From positions 1 through 41,100 of the forward strand of contig CACNQY010000010.1 of assembly GCA_902622655.1 (NCBI GenBank): a stretch of 41,100 bases of DNA. Reading direction: 5' to 3'. Shown piece after piece: positions 7,201 through 13,788 of the stretch. A model generated the notes under the pieces. That model did not search any database. It saw only the letters and a list, made by a program, of their open reading frames with translations, and was not told the origin of the DNA. Position numbers and translations under genes: made by a program. The stretch's first letter is position 1. The number at the start of each line of letters is the position of its first letter. This DNA comes from an uncultured Pelagibacteraceae bacterium. Lineage in GTDB: Bacteria > Pseudomonadota > Alphaproteobacteria > Pelagibacterales > Pelagibacteraceae.

Positions 7201-7470
7201 GCATTTTTAATATGTATTAGCTGTAACAATATGCAAGATATGAAAAAAAGATCTTCCAGAAATATCGGTTATGAAAAAACTGACGGTAATGGTAAATCAA
7301 AAATGACAGCAGCTATCAAAGAGGAGGTGCGTTACTGCCCCAAGTGTAAAGATAGAAAAGTAAAATTAGTTTTGAAAAATAGTAGATATGGCCCGTTTTA
7401 TTCTTGTTCAAATTGGAAAAGAGATAAGAGTGGATGTAATCATACTGAAAAAGTAAATAAAAGGGTCTAA
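4264..7470 (+). CDS. UPF1-like SF1 helicase fused to PLD nuclease and two zinc ribbons
   Basis: 1068 aa. A beta-rich N-terminal region (about 1-160) precedes a Q-motif-like LNTEQFQAV, Walker A GPPGTGKT (187-194), a coiled-coil insert (about 265-455), motif II DEAS (485-488), motif III GDFMQLPP (510-517), RQYRM (560-564), GTVHRFQGDQKD (676-687) and NVAFSRSK (719-726). All core SF1 motifs are intact. Residues about 800-935 form a phospholipase-D-type nuclease domain with a perfect HxK(x4)D(x6)GSxN (His885, Lys887, Asp892, Gly899, Ser900, Asn902). One HKD implies dimerisation. Two C4 zinc ribbons follow (Cys961/964/984/987 and Cys1025/1028/1048/1058), the second of the topoisomerase C-terminal type. 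Predicted to unwind or translocate on nucleic acid and cut it, as the core of a defence module. Confidence 0.85.
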   Translation: MSEKEKKTDQDFSIIENFVSALNIEFEEAKKSNVEKQITLENGERGEQLGSKVLYTFFLDQDLRIGRAKDDMPVQLIIGDENVDANIVSVTEKKVTISCDKDFGPILHQATLKIDNSYLIEKLKKVYEEYLETKEGKINLDILKKTLFLKKGTISEDKPKVPKDTLNTEQFQAVKSSLGSDIVYIWGPPGTGKTHCISKVIEAFYYEKKKVLLVSNTNAAVDIVVKNLGDRLYKKDKDFDEGSVLRYGDIVNETLLKKYGDYVNVDRAAERLSIKLVEQRREIERKIDALNKNAEPHKKVVDAFNLVDQLTAQNLTNVERQSEMEGFLNKANEMIEDANLSIKNYNKLIKEYETKGFFGKMFSEDPQAQESKINSKKGVIENITEKKKSYPAEIRKLKVKINDLENKISHNKKLISGKNLQKEQKSLQVFLDEIDKHSIEVTKINNQIQEVKSEVLKNCRVLASTATKTYLKPEDFGEYDVVVIDEASMLMLPQAAYAASLSKEKVVLAGDFMQLPPIVSTNDDHSNYEIVEKYLSHAFDFINVEKLIAKKTNNIITLKRQYRMNDKICSLVNKYFYDGNLITDVSVKTKEYPKFINDNLILVDSSSQNPFCVMPAEGSRYNIVHAGAIRNLCVYLNEQKLVKDVTSVGVCTPYKAQQIFISDLLKEFTLNDIVSGTVHRFQGDQKDIIIFDIPESEGVYPSNFVKASNTQEQGSKLMNVAFSRSKDILIVFANINYLQERLPPTSILRNLIVDLQKRGKVIDIKEIIKLGPFQLSSRPKLSPSVKIKLKDDEAGIFDENNFEKTFEKDLKKAKKSIVIFSAFCTEKRTAYWGDILRQKKEEGLKIRVVTRGPVNQGAVLKETATLAIKSLIKLKINVDLRKDIHQKMVFIDDDILWYGSLNVLSYGGKSTQAETIMKINSKAMSSRAAKNLIYKHQNFEAEKNKKINIIEKLAERENRDCEKCGKLTEVYFSRKGGRRAFLICISCNNMQDMKKRSSRNIGYEKTDGNGKSKMTAAIKEEVRYCPKCKDRKVKLVLKNSRYGPFYSCSNWKRDKSGCNHTEKVNKRV

Positions 7471-7486
7471 AAAATTATTATCTATA

Positions 7487-8062
7487 ATGATAGAGCTTCA
7501 AAAAAAATACAAATTATATAAAAAGAAAAATCTCGATAATCCTGGGATTGGTCGTCTTTATGAAAGACAAATAAGATATATTTATGAAACAAAAGGCTGG
7601 AGAGTTGATCCTTTCGGGATTGAAAAAGGTAAAAATGATTTAGGTAGAGATCTTATATGCACAAAGGGAAAACAGATACTAATTGTACAAGCAAAAAATT
7701 GGTCCTCAGATAAAGAAATATTTCCCAAACATTTAATGCAGCTAGCAGGTTCTCTTTTGTATTATATCAATCAACATCCAAATCATAAAATTCCAAAGGG
7801 TGTATTTATAACGACTACAAAATTTCACCAAACGACAAAAGATGTAGCTAAGAAGTTAAATATTCAGCATAGATACATTAAGTTAGATAAAAATTATCCT
7901 ATGATCAAATGTAATATAAATAGAAGAGGGAAAAAGTTATTTTTTCTACCTTTTGATAAATTATATGACAAAGTCCATATTGATATAAGTAATCAAGAGT
8001 TTTATAGTGATGATATAAGTGATTGTTTAAAAAAAGGTTTTAAATATGTCGGAAAAAATTAA
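7487..8062 (+). CDS. Mrr-like PD-(D/E)xK restriction endonuclease
   Basis: 191 aa. It carries the Mrr-type catalytic pattern: LYERQ (Glu26) in the first helix, DLGRD (Asp51, Asp55; the DxGxD form) and QAK (Gln68, Lys70), followed by the family helix and an FITTTKFHQTTKDVAKKL segment. Such enzymes cleave DNA, often modified DNA; the specificity here is unknown. The C-terminal 70 residues match nothing I recognise. The gene starts 16 nt after the helicase gene and overlaps the TerB-like gene by 17 nt, so all are co-expressed. No DNA methyltransferase is in the window, so this is not a classical restriction-modification pair. Confidence 0.78.
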   Translation: MIELQKKYKLYKKKNLDNPGIGRLYERQIRYIYETKGWRVDPFGIEKGKNDLGRDLICTKGKQILIVQAKNWSSDKEIFPKHLMQLAGSLLYYINQHPNHKIPKGVFITTTKFHQTTKDVAKKLNIQHRYIKLDKNYPMIKCNINRRGKKLFFLPFDKLYDKVHIDISNQEFYSDDISDCLKKGFKYVGKN

Positions 8063-8384
8063 TTCATTGAATCTTTGTGTTTGTATGGCTTTAGCAGATC
8101 ACGGTTTAGGTAAAGATGAAACAGCTGAAATTTTAAAAATTGCTAAGGAAATTAAAGTTGATTTTAATGTACATAACGCAACAGATGAAATTGATAAAAA
8201 ATTTTCAGGTGACATTGATATGGCTCAAGATTTTTATTTAGGAAATATCACAAAAGATGATTTTAAGTTTCGGGTAAAAGATTTTGTAAAAAGAGTAGCT
8301 TTGTCAGACGGTGAATTAAAAGATAAAGAAGTAAGATTCCTGGTACGTATGAAACAAGCTTGGGGTTACCAATATTTTGATTAA
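8046..8384 (+). CDS. TerB-like protein
   Basis: 112 aa, all-helical in appearance. It has two related acidic helix-loop segments, MALADHGLGKDETAEI (about 14-29) and VALSDGELKDKEVRFL (about 84-99), the signature arrangement of the TerB family, whose acidic residues can bind metal. TerB domains are known from tellurite/stress loci and from defence modules that also carry helicases and nucleases (for example the Shango type). Its start lies inside the nuclease gene (17-nt overlap, ATGTCGGAAAAAATTAA), so translation is coupled. It is the last gene of the operon and ends 6 bp before the right TTCACTTA pair. An adaptor or sensor role is inferred. Confidence 0.7.
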   Translation: MSEKINSLNLCVCMALADHGLGKDETAEILKIAKEIKVDFNVHNATDEIDKKFSGDIDMAQDFYLGNITKDDFKFRVKDFVKRVALSDGELKDKEVRFLVRMKQAWGYQYFD

Positions 8385-8389
8385 CTAAA

Positions 8390-8410
8390 TTCACTTATTA
8401 TTCACTTATC
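8390..8410 (+). repeat. Right arm-type repeat pair of element A (TTCACTTA, 11-bp period)
   Basis: TTCACTTATTATTCACTTATC holds two TTCACTTA boxes 11 bp apart, matching the left pair at 2210-2230 in sequence, spacing and orientation. It lies 101 bp from the tRNA-Thr 3' end. The remaining DNA between it and the tRNA (8411-8511) is A/T-rich, with one weak 8-bp hairpin (8440-8447 with 8460-8467) and no gene. Confidence 0.6.
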
Positions 8411-8511
8411 TTAATTATTCTTCCTTCCTTTCTATAGTATTTTTCAACAATTATTATTTTTGAAAAAAATTAAGTAATTTTAAAATTTATTGTAAATAAA
8501 TAAGATTTTAG

Positions 8512-8587
8512 TGGTGCCCCCGCACGGATTCGAACCGCGGACCTATTGATTACAAATCAATTGCTCTACCAACTGAGCTACAAGGGC
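8512..8587 (-). tRNA. tRNA-Thr (anticodon TGT), island integration site
   Basis: Intact 76-nt cloverleaf read on the minus strand. The acceptor is GCCCTTG paired with CGGGGGC (two G-U pairs), the anticodon stem ATTGA/TCAAT encloses loop TTTGTAA with anticodon TGT, the T-loop is TTCGAAT, the discriminator is A and CCA is encoded. Its 3' 49 bp are repeated at 1121-1169 and 2085-2133. The anticodon arm is an inverted repeat (ATTGATT-TGT-AATCAAT) of the kind tyrosine recombinases use as crossover core. The gene function is preserved by the integrated copy. Confidence 0.95.
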
Positions 8588-8595
8588 ATGCGCAA

Positions 8596-8624
8596 TAAAT
8601 ATTAATTATTTGATAAATAATCAA
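8596..8624 (-). promoter_or_regulatory. Candidate promoter of tRNA-Thr
   Basis: On the minus strand TTGATT (8624-8619) and TATTTA (8601-8596) are separated by 17 bp, with a G+C-rich GCGCAT discriminator just before the tRNA 5' end at 8587. The -35 overlaps the rlmB stop codon. A G+C discriminator in such A/T-rich DNA fits stringent control of stable RNA. Confidence 0.45.
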
Positions 8625-9364
8625 CTCTTTTTTTTTAAAAAACTTAAGTGGTGAAAAACTATTGCAGCACTATTCGATATATTAAGACTTTCAATATTAC
8701 TGTTTATATTTATTTTAACGAAAAAATCTGCGTATTTACCAGTATGCTGTTTCATACCAAATCCCTCAGACCCAAATAAAAGAATCTTATTTCCTTCCCA
8801 TTTTATATCTGTAAAATCTTTATTACCTTTAGCATCAAAACCGTAAACCCAAAAATTTTTCTCTCTTAAGTTTTTTAAGGTTGAATTTATATTAGATACT
8901 TGAAAAATATTCATATGTTCCATACAGCCGCTTGCTGATTTATACATAAGCTTACTATCACTAGGAAATTGTCTTTCCTTTATAATTAAACCATCAATAT
9001 TGAAAGAAGCAGCACTTCTTATCAATGAGCCGATATTTCGTGGATCTGTAACTTCATCTAAACAAACTAAAGTTAAATTATTTTTTTCTTTGATAAATTG
9101 TTTTAAATTAGGCTGATCAAGATGTTCAATCTCTGCAACATAACCATTGTGCATTAATTGTTCTTTAGAGGTGTATTTATCTAATTCTTTTTTTGATTTA
9201 AAATATATCTTAACATTTTCTAAAATATTTTTTTTAGAGTTTTTCCTATGAATATTTTTTTTACTATCCTCAGTTAAAAAAACTCTTAAAACCTTTCTTT
9301 TTGGATTTTTAAGAGCTTCTATAACTGCATGTTGTCCAACTATAAAAAATGATGATTTATTCAT
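8621..9364 (-). CDS. rlmB: 23S rRNA 2'-O-methyltransferase (RlmB, SpoU family)
   Basis: 247 aa, cytoplasmic SPOUT methyltransferase; RlmB methylates the ribose of a guanosine in the 23S peptidyl-transferase region (Gm2251 in E. coli). The N-terminal substrate-binding domain begins FIVGQHAVIEALKN. The three SpoU motifs are DPRNIGSLIRSA (107-118), GSEGFGM (198-204) and ESLNISNSAAI (225-235), which build the knotted SAM site. Length is normal. The ATG at 9364 is the only start that keeps the GxHAV motif. It is transcribed toward tRNA-Thr, 33 bp away. TrmH-type tRNA specificity is less likely because of the N-terminal domain. Confidence 0.88.
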   Translation of the reverse strand: MNKSSFFIVGQHAVIEALKNPKRKVLRVFLTEDSKKNIHRKNSKKNILENVKIYFKSKKELDKYTSKEQLMHNGYVAEIEHLDQPNLKQFIKEKNNLTLVCLDEVTDPRNIGSLIRSAASFNIDGLIIKERQFPSDSKLMYKSASGCMEHMNIFQVSNINSTLKNLREKNFWVYGFDAKGNKDFTDIKWEGNKILLFGSEGFGMKQHTGKYADFFVKININSNIESLNISNSAAIVFHHLSFLKKKS

Positions 9365-9418
9365 AAATTATGAAGTGTTTTACACGTTTTTTTTAATATT
9401 TTCTTACTAAATCACGTA

Positions 9419-9446
9419 TTGCAATTGCATGAATAAAATATATAAA
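9419..9446 (+). promoter_or_regulatory. Candidate promoter of the tRNA-Tyr/tRNA-Gly/tuf operon
   Basis: TTGCAA (9419-9424) and TATAAA (9441-9446) are 16 bp apart, followed by ACGC as a possible stringent discriminator. A 10-bp palindrome TGCAATTGCA overlaps the -35. It lies 48 bp before tRNA-Tyr and diverges from rlmB. Confidence 0.5.
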
Positions 9447-9493
9447 ACGCTTGTTATTTGAAGCTAAATTGAACAAGGGGACACTTCCCCAAG

Positions 9494-9579
9494 GGAGGGG
9501 TTCCAGAGCGGTCAAATGGGGCGGGCTGTAAACCCGTTGACTTCGGTCTTCGAAAGTTCGAATCTTTCCCCCTCCACCA
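9494..9579 (+). tRNA. tRNA-Tyr (anticodon GTA)
   Basis: 86 nt with a long class II variable arm (GACTTCGGTC region). The acceptor GGAGGGG/CCCCTCC is fully paired, the anticodon loop is CTGTAAA, and A discriminator and CCA are encoded. It is the first gene of the tuf operon. Confidence 0.95.
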
Positions 9580-9623
9580 TTCAATAAATTTTAAATAACA
9601 TGGAGTGTTACTCTTGGGGTTGT

Positions 9624-9697
9624 GCGGGTGTAGTTCAATGGTAGAACGCTAGCCTTCCAAGCTGGATGTAAGGGTTCGATTCCCTTTACCCGCTCCA
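9624..9697 (+). tRNA. tRNA-Gly (anticodon TCC)
   Basis: 74 nt. The acceptor is GCGGGTG paired with TACCCGC (one G-U), the D-arm contains AATGGTAGAA, the anticodon loop is CTTCCAA with anticodon TCC, the T-loop is TTCGATT, the discriminator is T and CCA is encoded. It lies 44 bp after tRNA-Tyr and 47 bp before tuf, so probably on the same transcript. Confidence 0.95.
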
Positions 9698-9744
9698 AGA
9701 AAATAAATTTATAAATAAAACAAAAAAACTGAGGTAAAAACGTA

Positions 9745-10935
9745 ATGTCAAAAGAAAAATTTGTAAGAAACAAACCCCACTGTAACATCGGGACTATTGG
9801 TCATGTCGACCATGGTAAGACAACTCTTACTGCTGCGATAACAAATGTATTGGCGCAAGCAGGTGGTGGAACTGCAGTTGCTTATGATCAAATTGATAAA
9901 GCACCTGAAGAAAAAGAGAGAGGTATAACAATTTCAACAGCTCACGTTGAGTATGAAACAGAAAAAAGACATTATGCTCACGTTGATTGTCCAGGACACG
10001 CTGACTATGTTAAAAACATGATCACAGGTGCAGCTCAAATGGATGGAGCTATTTTAGTTGTTAATGCTGCAGATGGTCCAATGCCACAAACTAGAGAACA
10101 TATTCTTTTAGGAAGACAAGTCGGTATTCCTGCAATTGTTGTCTACTTAAATAAAGTAGATCAAGTTGATGATAAAGAAATGATTGAACTTGTAGAAGAA
10201 GAAATTAGAGAGCTATTAACTTCATATAAATATCCAGGTGATAAAACACCTATCGTTAAGGGTTCTGCTTTAGCTGCAGTTGAAGGAAGAGATGATGAAA
10301 TTGGAAAAAATTCAATTTTAGAATTAATGAAAGCTGTCGACGAACATATTCCACAACCAGCTAGAGAGGTTGATAAACCATTCTTGATGCCAGTTGAAGA
10401 TGTATTTTCAATTTCTGGTAGAGGAACAGTTGCGACTGGTAGAGTTGAGTCAGGTGTAATTAAAACTGGTGAAGAGGTTGAAATAGTTGGAATAAGAGAA
10501 ACTAAAAAATCAGTTTGTACTGGAGTGGAAATGTTCAGAAAACTTTTAGATTCAGGAGAAGCTGGTGATAACGTTGGAATTTTATTAAGAGGTATAGAAA
10601 GAACAGATATTGAAAGAGGTCAAGTACTTTGTAAACCTGGTTCAATTACTCCACATACTAAATTTGAAGCTCAGGCTTATGTGCTCAAAAAAGATGAAGG
10701 TGGAAGACATACTCCATTCTTTACTAAGTACAGACCACAGTTTTATTTTAGAACAACAGACGTTACAGGTGAAGTAGAATTACCAGCTGGTACTGAAATG
10801 GTTATGCCAGGTGATGATGCTAAATTTACTGTTAAACTTATTACACCAATTGCCATGGCAGAGAAATTAAATTTTGCTATTAGAGAAGGTGGAAGAACTG
10901 TTGGAGCAGGAGTAGTAACTAAAATTATAGAGTAA
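9745..10935 (+). CDS. tuf: Elongation factor Tu
   Basis: 396 aa, the usual length. A GTPase that delivers aminoacyl-tRNA to the ribosomal A site. The G domain shows GHVDHGKT (19-26), DCPGHADY and NKVD; domains II and III follow with the typical [12 protein letters not shown] and [13 protein letters not shown] segments. Only one tuf is in the window. It is not in the str operon after fusA, where E. coli has tufA, but sits between tRNA-Gly and tRNA-Trp, a layout seen in other alphaproteobacteria such as Rickettsia. A GAGG sequence lies about 10 nt before the ATG. Confidence 0.98.
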   Translation: MSKEKFVRNKPHCNIGTIGHVDHGKTTLTAAITNVLAQAGGGTAVAYDQIDKAPEEKERGITISTAHVEYETEKRHYAHVDCPGHADYVKNMITGAAQMDGAILVVNAADGPMPQTREHILLGRQVGIPAIVVYLNKVDQVDDKEMIELVEEEIRELLTSYKYPGDKTPIVKGSALAAVEGRDDEIGKNSILELMKAVDEHIPQPAREVDKPFLMPVEDVFSISGRGTVATGRVESGVIKTGEEVEIVGIRETKKSVCTGVEMFRKLLDSGEAGDNVGILLRGIERTDIERGQVLCKPGSITPHTKFEAQAYVLKKDEGGRHTPFFTKYRPQFYFRTTDVTGEVELPAGTEMVMPGDDAKFTVKLITPIAMAEKLNFAIREGGRTVGAGVVTKIIE

Positions 10936-10945
10936 CTCTATAAAT

Positions 10946-11021
10946 AGGAGTGTAGCTCAATTGGTAGAGCGCCGGTCTCCAAAACCGGAGGCTGAGGGTT
11001 CGAGTCCCTCCGCTCCTGCCA
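10946..11021 (+). tRNA. tRNA-Trp (anticodon CCA)
   Basis: 76 nt. The acceptor is AGGAGTG paired with CGCTCCT, the anticodon loop is CTCCAAA, the T-loop is TTCGAGT, the discriminator is G and CCA is encoded. It lies 10 bp after the tuf stop codon and 17 bp before secE, so it must be processed from a tuf-secE transcript. Confidence 0.96.
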
Positions 11022-11038
11022 AATTGAGCTTATAAATT

Positions 11039-11230
11039 ATGAGAAACCCGATTAAATTTATACAGGAAGTTAAACAGGAGGCTTTTAAAGTCACTTGGCC
11101 AACTTGGAAAGAGACATTGCAAGGTGCTTTGATGGTATTTGCAATGGCAGTTGTAATGTCTTTATTTTTTCTTCTCTTAGATCAGGTTTTAAAATTTTTC
11201 TTAGAACTTTTACTTAAAGTGAGTATTTAA
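11039..11230 (+). CDS. secE: Preprotein translocase subunit SecE
   Basis: 63 aa, the short single-span form usual outside enterics. An amphipathic N-terminal helix with the KQEAFKVTWPTWKETL signature precedes one membrane span (about 32-55). It clamps SecY in the inner membrane translocon. The stop codon TAA overlaps the nusG ATG by 1 nt, the conserved secE-nusG coupling. Confidence 0.95.
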   Translation: MRNPIKFIQEVKQEAFKVTWPTWKETLQGALMVFAMAVVMSLFFLLLDQVLKFFLELLLKVSI

Positions 11231-11760
11231 TGAAAAATTGGTACATTGTTCAGTCACATTCTAGTTTTGAGAATAAAGTAGCTTCTTTAATTAAAGAGGA
11301 GGCAGATAAAGCTAAAATTGCTGATAAGTTTGAAGAGATTATTGTACCTACTCACGATGTTACTGAGGTCAAGAGAGGAAAAAGAATTCAAAGAAAAAAG
11401 AAATACTTTCCAGGATATGTACTAATTAAAAGTGAAATGGATAATAATATTTATCATATGATTAAAAATATAAAAAGAGTGAGTGGATTTTTAGGAACAA
11501 AAGGTATTCCTGTGCCTGTATCAGATAAAGAAGTTGAGAAAATTTTAGGTCAAATAAAAGACGGTGTGGCTCAGCCAAAATCTGGTATAGAATACAGTAT
11601 TGGCGAAAAAGTTCAGGTTGTAGATGGGCCGTTTGCCTCATTTAATGGAATGATTGAGGATATAGATGAAGAAAAAGCTAGACTTAAGGTGTCAGTTTCT
11701 ATATTTGGTCGTCCTACACCAGTAGATTTAGAATACAATCAGGTTGAGAAAGTAAGTTAA
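11230..11760 (+). CDS. nusG: Transcription antitermination factor NusG
   Basis: 176 aa. The N-terminal NGN domain ([18 protein letters not shown], then the [16 protein letters not shown] core) binds the RNA polymerase clamp. The C-terminal KOW domain ([22 protein letters not shown]) contacts NusE/S10 or Rho, linking transcription with translation. Length is normal. It overlaps secE and rplK by 1 nt on either side, so these genes are one operon. Confidence 0.96.
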   Translation: MKNWYIVQSHSSFENKVASLIKEEADKAKIADKFEEIIVPTHDVTEVKRGKRIQRKKKYFPGYVLIKSEMDNNIYHMIKNIKRVSGFLGTKGIPVPVSDKEVEKILGQIKDGVAQPKSGIEYSIGEKVQVVDGPFASFNGMIEDIDEEKARLKVSVSIFGRPTPVDLEYNQVEKVS

Positions 11761-12185
11761 TGGCAAAAGAAATAAGTGGATTTATAAAATTACAAATTAA
11801 AGGCGGTCAAGCTAATCCTGCCCCTCCAGTTGGACCTGCATTAGGACAACGTGGTGTAAATATTATGGAATTTTGTAAAGCTTTTAACGATAAAACAAAA
11901 TCAATGGCAGGTAAGCCAGTGCCTGTTGAAATAACAGTTTATAAGGATAAAAAATTTGATTTCAAAATTAAATCTCCACCAGCCTCTTTTTATATTAAAG
12001 AAGCAGTAAAACTTAAAGGTGGTTCAAAAGAACCTGGAAGAAATATTGTTGCTTCAATTTCTAAAAAACAATTAGAGAGTATAGCTAAAGAAAAAATGAA
12101 TGATTTAAACGCTCATGATATTGAAGAAGCTATAAAAATTATTGCAGGTTCAGCTAGATCTATGGGGATAGAGGTAAAAGAATAA
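11760..12185 (+). CDS. rplK: 50S ribosomal protein L11
   Basis: 141 aa, standard length. The N-terminal domain has the proline-rich switch [17 protein letters not shown] (about 20-36). The C-terminal domain ends in the 23S-binding [14 protein letters not shown]11 organises the GTPase-associated centre and is needed for RelA activation. It overlaps rplA by 1 nt. Confidence 0.97.
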   Translation: MAKEISGFIKLQIKGGQANPAPPVGPALGQRGVNIMEFCKAFNDKTKSMAGKPVPVEITVYKDKKFDFKIKSPPASFYIKEAVKLKGGSKEPGRNIVASISKKQLESIAKEKMNDLNAHDIEEAIKIIAGSARSMGIEVKE

Positions 12186-12874
12186 TGAGATCTAAAAGAT
12201 ATAAAAAATTACCTGAAAAGACTAAAGACTTAAGCGCTGAGTCTATCGAAAAATTAATACCTGAACTTAAGAAAAACTGTACAACAAAATTTGATGAGTC
12301 TTTAGATTTAAGTTTTCAAATAAATAATAAACAAAAGAAAAGTGAAGTTAATATTAGAACAGTTGTTAATTTGCCTGGAGGAACAGGTAAGAAAGTTAAA
12401 GTTGCGGTTGTTTGTGAGGATAATAAAGCACAAGAGGCAAAAGATGCAGGTGCAGATATTGTGGGTAGTGATGAATTTGTTGAAAGAATTAAGGGTGGAG
12501 AATTAAATTTTGAAAAATTAATTTGTACGCCTGGAATGATGATTAAACTTTCTAAATTAGGAAAAGTTTTAGGACCAAAAGGCTTGATGCCTAATCCTAA
12601 ACTTGGTTCAGTTTCTGAAAATATTAAGGAAGCAGTAACTAATGCAAAATCTGGTCAAGTAGAAATTAGAAATGATAAAGATGGAAATATTGGAGTTAGT
12701 ATTGGTAAAAAATCTTTTAGTGATGATCAATTGTTAAAAAACTACAACGCAATTTTAGATGTTTTAGAAAAAGAAAAATCAAACAATACTTTAAAAGGTG
12801 ATTTGATAAGAAGTGTGTTTGCTACTTCTACAATGGGTGTTTCATATAAAGTTAAATTAGGTAAATCGATATAG
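12185..12874 (+). CDS. rplA: 50S ribosomal protein L1
   Basis: 229 aa, normal length. It forms the mobile L1 stalk near the E site. The sequence shows GGTGKKVKVAVV, GADIVGSDEFVERI, and the signature MIKLSKLGKVLGPKGLMPNP. In E. coli L1 represses its own operon by binding the rplK leader; I do not see an obvious mimic in this compact junction. rplJ starts 2 nt after the stop codon. Confidence 0.97.
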   Translation: MRSKRYKKLPEKTKDLSAESIEKLIPELKKNCTTKFDESLDLSFQINNKQKKSEVNIRTVVNLPGGTGKKVKVAVVCEDNKAQEAKDAGADIVGSDEFVERIKGGELNFEKLICTPGMMIKLSKLGKVLGPKGLMPNPKLGSVSENIKEAVTNAKSGQVEIRNDKDGNIGVSIGKKSFSDDQLLKNYNAILDVLEKEKSNNTLKGDLIRSVFATSTMGVSYKVKLGKSI

Positions 12875-12876
12875 AT

Positions 12877-13398
12877 ATGATGAACAAAGAGCAAAAGAAA
12901 AATTATATTGAAGAAATGACTAGTAAGTTTGAAAACAGTAAAGCTATAATGGTTACCCATTACCAAGGTTTAACTATGACTCAATTAGATGAATTGAGAT
13001 CGAAAATGAGAGAACATGGAATAATTTTCAAAATAACAAAGAACAGAATTACAAAATTGGCCTTAGAAAAAACAAAGTGTAAAGATTTATCAAATTTATT
13101 CACTGGTCCTACAGCAGTTGCATTTGGAGAGGATGCAATTATGTCTGCAAGGATTCTTTCAAAATTTGCAAAAGATAACGAAAACCTAAAATTAATTGGT
13201 GGAATCATGGATAACGAGGTCTTAGATCAGGCTGGTGTCCAAAATGTAGCTAGTTTACCTACATTAGATGAAGCTAGAGCTAATATTGTGGGTATTTTGA
13301 ATGCTTCTGCATCTAAATTAATCAGTATTTTGCTTGCACATTCAGAAAAAATGAGTAGTTTGTCGGCAGAAAATTCTGAAACACAACCCAAAGAGTAA
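12877..13398 (+). CDS. rplJ: 50S ribosomal protein L10
   Basis: 173 aa with the first ATG, 172 aa with the second; ATGATG makes the exact start uncertain. It is the stalk base that anchors L7/L12 dimers. The conserved N-terminus reads [20 protein letters not shown], then the [13 protein letters not shown] segment, and the C-terminal helix [12 protein letters not shown] binds L7/L12. The spacer from rplA is only 2 nt, so the long L10 autoregulatory leader of E. coli is absent here. Confidence 0.96.
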   Translation: MMNKEQKKNYIEEMTSKFENSKAIMVTHYQGLTMTQLDELRSKMREHGIIFKITKNRITKLALEKTKCKDLSNLFTGPTAVAFGEDAIMSARILSKFAKDNENLKLIGGIMDNEVLDQAGVQNVASLPTLDEARANIVGILNASASKLISILLAHSEKMSSLSAENSETQPKE

Positions 13399-13403
13399 TA
13401 CAT

Positions 13404-13769
13404 ATGCCTGACCTAAACAAAATTATCGAAGATTTATCAAGTTTGACTGTTGCAGAGGCAGCTGAACTTTCAAAACAATTAGAAGAAAAATGGGGTGTAA
13501 CTCCAATGGCAGCAGCAGCTCCAGCAACTGCAGCTGGTGCAGCTCCAGCAGAGGATAAAGATGATTTTACAATCATGTTAGTTTCTGCAGGTGATAAAAA
13601 AATTAATGTTATCAAAGAAGTAAGAGCAGCTACATCACTAGGTTTAAAAGAAGCTAAAGATCTTGTAGAAGGAGCACCAAAAGAAGTTAAATCTGGTGTA
13701 AATAAAAAAGACGCTGAAGAGATCAAAGCTAAATTAGAAGCTGCTGGCGCTAAAGTAGAACTTAAATAA
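13404..13769 (+). CDS. rplL: 50S ribosomal protein L7/L12
   Basis: 121 aa. The N-terminal dimerisation helices are about 1-32, an Ala-rich flexible hinge is about 33-50, and the globular C-terminal factor-binding domain is about 53-121 with [20 protein letters not shown]. Present in several copies per ribosome, it recruits EF-Tu and EF-G. It is followed by a 57-bp spacer containing a strong hairpin before rpoB. Confidence 0.97.
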   Translation: MPDLNKIIEDLSSLTVAEAAELSKQLEEKWGVTPMAAAAPATAAGAAPAEDKDDFTIMLVSAGDKKINVIKEVRAATSLGLKEAKDLVEGAPKEVKSGVNKKDAEEIKAKLEAAGAKVELK

Positions 13770-13788
13770 TTAAATTAGAAAGAATTCA

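Larger units (their letters stand above)
2085..8560. mobile_element. Element A: 6.4-kb tRNA-Thr island with defence-like cargo
   Basis: Bounded by truncated tRNA-Thr copy 2 and by the intact tRNA-Thr, whose 3' 49 bp form the other direct repeat. Just inside both ends are paired TTCACTTA boxes with 11-bp period (2210-2230 and 8390-8410). The cargo is three small minus-strand genes and, divergently, a four-gene plus-strand operon (WYL, helicase-PLD, Mrr-like nuclease, TerB-like). No integrase, transposase or replication gene is seen. It is inferred to be a non-autonomous integrative element. Composition does not obviously differ from the host. Confidence 0.72.

Noticed and set aside
7487..8062. 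Restriction-modification system
   Set aside because: The Mrr-like nuclease has no methyltransferase partner in the island, so a classical R-M pair is not supported.
8440..8467. Terminator after the TerB-like gene
   Set aside because: The 8-bp stem is nearly all A/T with a 12-nt loop and is not followed by a T-tract on either strand; too weak to list.
2134..8511. Integrase, transposase or insertion sequence in the island
   Set aside because: No reading frame shows the RHRY tyrosine-recombinase, serine-recombinase or DDE pattern, and no terminal inverted repeats were seen.
9393..9788. Two minus-strand ORFs of 63 and 65 aa across the tRNA-Tyr and tRNA-Gly genes
   Set aside because: They are antisense to well-formed tRNAs and to the tuf start; they are artefacts of the tRNA sequences.
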